Of a stretch of 64,000 bases of DNA, positions 62,004-64,000 are shown one piece after another. The notes beneath the pieces are model-generated. The model was not told where the DNA came from, made no database searches, and worked only from the letters and a program-made list of their open reading frames with translations. Source of the DNA: Natronoarchaeum rubrum (lineage in GTDB: Archaea > Halobacteriota > Halobacteria > Halobacteriales > Natronoarchaeaceae); contig NZ_JANHDP010000007.1 in the NCBI RefSeq assembly GCF_024494695.1, positions 124,001 to 188,000 of the forward strand, given 5' to 3'. Made by a program: the position numbers and the translations under genes. The stretch's first letter is position 1; each line of letters starts with the position of its first letter.

Positions 62004-62438
62004 TCAGTCCTCGTCGTCGTCGCGTTCGTCGAGGAACACGTGGGCGTCCTCGAGGATCTCACGGGGGCCGTCCTGAGTGATCGTGTTGATCGCCTGTTCG
62101 TAGTCTCGCCACTGCAGATCCCGGTGTTCGTGGGACAGCTCCGCGCTGGCCTCGAACGACCGGGCCACGAACAGGTGGACCGTCTTGTGGATCGTCTCGC
62201 CGTTCGCCTCGAACACGTAGTCGTAGTCCTTGCGGAAGCCGTCGAGGAGCCGGAAATCGGAGATTCCCGCTTCCTCTTTGACCTCTCGGATGGCCGTCTG
62301 CTGGAGTTCCTCTTCGCCCTCGACGCCGCCCTTGGGGAACTCCCAGTCCCCGGGGCGACTCTTGAGGAGGAGGTACTCCCGGCGGCCGCGCGTGTCCCGG
62401 TAGAGGATCGCGCCCGCGCTCGTCGCTTCAACCGTCAT
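62004..62438 (-). CDS. Nudix hydrolase (Ap4A-hydrolase-like)
   Basis: 144 residues. The Nudix box is GGVEGEEELQQTAIREVKEEAG (GX5EX7REUXEEXG matched, residues near 36-58), preceded by WEFPKG as in asymmetric bis(5'-nucleosyl)-tetraphosphatases. Start 62438 (MTVEATSAGAILYRD) has a TATA-like TCACTTAACG 28 nt upstream and is favoured over 62459. Confidence 0.88.
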   Translation of the reverse strand: MTVEATSAGAILYRDTRGRREYLLLKSRPGDWEFPKGGVEGEEELQQTAIREVKEEAGISDFRLLDGFRKDYDYVFEANGETIHKTVHLFVARSFEASAELSHEHRDLQWRDYEQAINTITQDGPREILEDAHVFLDERDDDED

Positions 62439-62768
62439 TGCCCGTACGTAATCGGCCATCCGTTAAGTGAATATCGGACGGCGGACCGGTCGACCGATCG
62501 TGTGTCGCGGTCCGCGCCACCGCGGCGCACGGGCGGTCGACGCCGGTGGCACCGGAGCCCCGTGACAGGACGGCACAAAATACAGCTCCCCGACAGGACG
62601 GGTCCCGGTCCGGCCGATCGGCGTCCAGCCGAAGATGCGGCCCGCCCGGTCACGATCCCGAACGATCCGCGTGCCGTCCGGAGGTTCGGACGCCGTGCGA
62701 ACCGCTCTCAGGCGTCTCGCGGGCGATAGGCGGATTTTTAGTCCCGGAGCATCGAAGAGTAGTCCACC
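62439..62768. other. Intergenic region, no gene recognised
   Basis: 330 nt between divergent genes. Promoter-like sequences lie at both ends (near 62466 on the minus strand, and GATTTTTAG near 62735-62743 before the S10-like gene). The middle is GC-rich, and I see no ORF, tRNA or repeat. Confidence 0.5.
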
Positions 62769-63098
62769 ATGACCTTCGTCACGAAGCTCCGACTCCAGAG
62801 CGGGGACCGCGCCGTACTCGACAGCGAAGTCGAGGACATCAAGGACACGGCCGAGCGAAAGGGCGCCGAACTCAAAGGCCCGCACTCCAAGACCACACAG
62901 CGCATGCAGGTGCCGCTGTCGAAGGACACGACCGGCGGCGGCCGCCTCGGCTCGTGGGACTACACCGTCTACAGCCGCGAAGTCGAGATCGTCGGTCACG
63001 ACGACCTCGCGCGCCGGCTCGCGGCCCGCGAGTTCCCCGAACCGATCCACGTCGAGGTCGAAGTCGAGCAGATCACCCCCGTCGGCTCCGGCGCGTAA
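62769..63098 (+). CDS. Ribosomal protein S10-like protein (uS10 family)
   Basis: 109 residues. KLRLQSGDRAVLDSEVEDIK, GPHSKTTQRMQVPLSKDT and the end HVEVEVEQITPV follow the uS10 fold, but the sequence is shorter at the ends than canonical S10 and is not beside other ribosomal or EF-1A genes. In haloarchaea a second S10-like paralogue is known; its role is not settled. Confidence 0.82.
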   Translation: MTFVTKLRLQSGDRAVLDSEVEDIKDTAERKGAELKGPHSKTTQRMQVPLSKDTTGGGRLGSWDYTVYSREVEIVGHDDLARRLAAREFPEPIHVEVEVEQITPVGSGA

Positions 63099-63107
63099 GC
63101 CGTCGTC

Positions 63108-63225
63108 ACCCCTTCTTTCTACTCCTCTCGCTCGCTTCTCTCCCCGTCTCGCCCCACTCTGCTCTCCCGCTTCCTCGTCTCGCCACACTCCTCTCCCGCT
63201 TCCCCGTCTCTCCCATTCCTCCCTC
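63108..63225. repeat. Pyrimidine-rich tract with three degenerate ~30-nt repeats
   Basis: On the plus strand this stretch is almost all C and T. CGTCTCGCC-type segments recur at about 63145, 63176 and 63205 (spacing 31 and 29 nt), and CTCTCCCGCTT at 63162 and 63191. No ORF. It follows the S10-like gene stop. Confidence 0.65.
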
Positions 63226-63264
63226 GGGGGTGCTGTTAAGTACGCGCCGCGCCACGGCGTCGAT

Positions 63265-64000
63265 ATGAGCCAGAGCGCCGAGAGCGACCCGCTAGTGGCA
63301 CTGCGACGCGACCTCCACCGCCGCCCGGAGCCCGCGTGGTGCGAGTTCTACACGACGGCCCGCATCGTCGAGGAGATCGAACGGATCGGCGTCGACGAAC
63401 TCCACGTCGGCCCCGACGCCATCGCGCCCGAGCACCGCAGCGCAGTGCCCGACGACGCCGAACTCGACCGCTGGTACGCGCAGGCCGAGGACGCGCTGGC
63501 CGAGCGCGAAGGCAGCGACCCCGCCATCCTCGAACGGCTGCGCGGCGGGACGACCGGCGCCGTCGCCGTCCTGGAGCGCGGCGAGGGGCCGACGATCGGC
63601 CTCCGGGTCGATATCGACGCTCTGCCTCGCGAGGAAGCCGACGACGAGGACCACCATCCGGCTGCTGAGGGGTTCCGATCGATCCACGACGCGATGCACG
63701 CCTGCGGCCACGACGCCCACGCCACGATCGGCCTCGGCGTCCTCGAACGGATCGCCGACAGCGACTTTTCGGGCACGTTCAAGCTGTTCGTCCAGCCCGC
63801 CGAGGAGGTGATCGGCGGCGGCAGAGCGATGGCGAAGAGCGGCCACCTCGACGACGTCGACTACCTGCTGGCGATGCACATCGGCCTCGATCATCCGACC
63901 GGCGAGATCGTCGCCGGGATCGACGACTTCCTCGCCGTCTCGCACCTGACCGCCGAGTTCCGCGGCGAGTCGGCACACGCCGGAGCGGCCCCCAACGAAG
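63265..64000 (+). CDS. M20-family amidohydrolase, N-terminal part (cut by window edge)
   Basis: 245 residues are visible. GLRVDIDALP and MHACGHDAHATIGLGVLE are the M20D metal-binding motifs, followed by FVQPAEEVIGGGRAM. The early insert with RWYAQAEDALAE and the LHRRPEPAWCEFYT start fit AbgB-like aminobenzoyl-glutamate hydrolases or related amidohydrolases. TATA-like GTTAAGTAC about 28 nt before ATG supports the start. The C-terminus lies beyond 64000. Confidence 0.85.
   Translation, partial: MSQSAESDPLVALRRDLHRRPEPAWCEFYTTARIVEEIERIGVDELHVGPDAIAPEHRSAVPDDAELDRWYAQAEDALAEREGSDPAILERLRGGTTGAVAVLERGEGPTIGLRVDIDALPREEADDEDHHPAAEGFRSIHDAMHACGHDAHATIGLGVLERIADSDFSGTFKLFVQPAEEVIGGGRAMAKSGHLDDVDYLLAMHIGLDHPTGEIVAGIDDFLAVSHLTAEFRGESAHAGAAPNE

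Noticed and set aside
1..64000. Prophage, integrative element or IS transposase
   Set aside because: No integrase, transposase, capsid, Rep or tRNA attachment site was seen; gene content is housekeeping and metabolic throughout.

Overview
The window is chromosomal-type DNA from a halophilic archaeon (class Halobacteria), seen as high GC, strongly acidic predicted proteins, haloarchaeal markers (L15e, RIO2, Htr transducer, MinD-like and PGF-CTERM proteins) and many leaderless genes with a TATA element 25-30 nt before the start codon. The genus cannot be fixed from sequence alone; a fructose PTS next to a complete cbi cluster would fit the Haloarcula/Halomicrobium/Halosimplex side of the class, but that is a guess. 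I saw no rRNA, tRNA, CRISPR array, IS element or prophage.

Layout: 1-3.9 kb mutL (cut by the left edge) and mutS; 4.2-7.5 kb a chemotaxis/phototaxis transducer with a very long acidic tail; 7.5-16.8 kb housekeeping genes (ThiD-ThiN fusion, SHOCT membrane protein, HypE-like AIR synthase, M50-CBS protease, TauE exporter, DsbA, VOC, NAD-binding protein, L15e, DUF1328). 16.9-24.9 kb is a fructose island: fructose-bisphosphatase, glpR-pfkB on the minus strand, and divergently ptfC-ptfA-ptsH-ptsI-ptfB followed by fba. The PTS brings fructose in as fructose 1-phosphate, PfkB makes fructose 1,6-bisphosphate and Fba cleaves it. All three fructose transcription units carry the same CAATCACGT motif just upstream of their promoters.

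25.6-47.9 kb holds RIO2 kinase and then a large cobalamin (corrin ring) locus: cobN-cbiC-cbiE, cbiX-cbiA, a fused ChlI/ChlD-type chelatase gene, the CbtB-CbtA cobalt importer with a thioredoxin-like ferredoxin, and a tight operon cbiT-cbiL-cbiF-cbiG-cbiH1-cbiH2-ferredoxin-(LAGLIDADG-like protein)-cbiX2-membrane protein-DUF3209. A divergent winged-helix regulator closes it. The locus mixes the anaerobic (CbiX, early cobalt) and aerobic (CobN, late cobalt) chelatase types; cbiD and cbiJ are not seen.

47.9-64 kb is mixed: a Tat-exported PhoX-like phosphatase with PGF-CTERM anchor, a putative heavy-metal/manganese exporter behind a DtxR-like operator, lipoate ligase, endonuclease IV, a secreted HExxH protein, a methyltransferase, LD-carboxypeptidase, a MinD-like protein lacking the P-loop lysine, a formate/nitrite-type channel, MsrB, a Nudix hydrolase, an S10-like protein and an amidohydrolase cut by the right edge.

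The least expected signal is a 51-nt palindromic module that is tandemly repeated in frame seven times in the MinD-like gene and is found once, in frame, inside cobN 25 kb away. Other palindromic, low-complexity insertions lie in cobN, cbiH2 and the cbiG-cbiF gap. Together they look like a small dispersed repeat family that enters genes in multiples of three.
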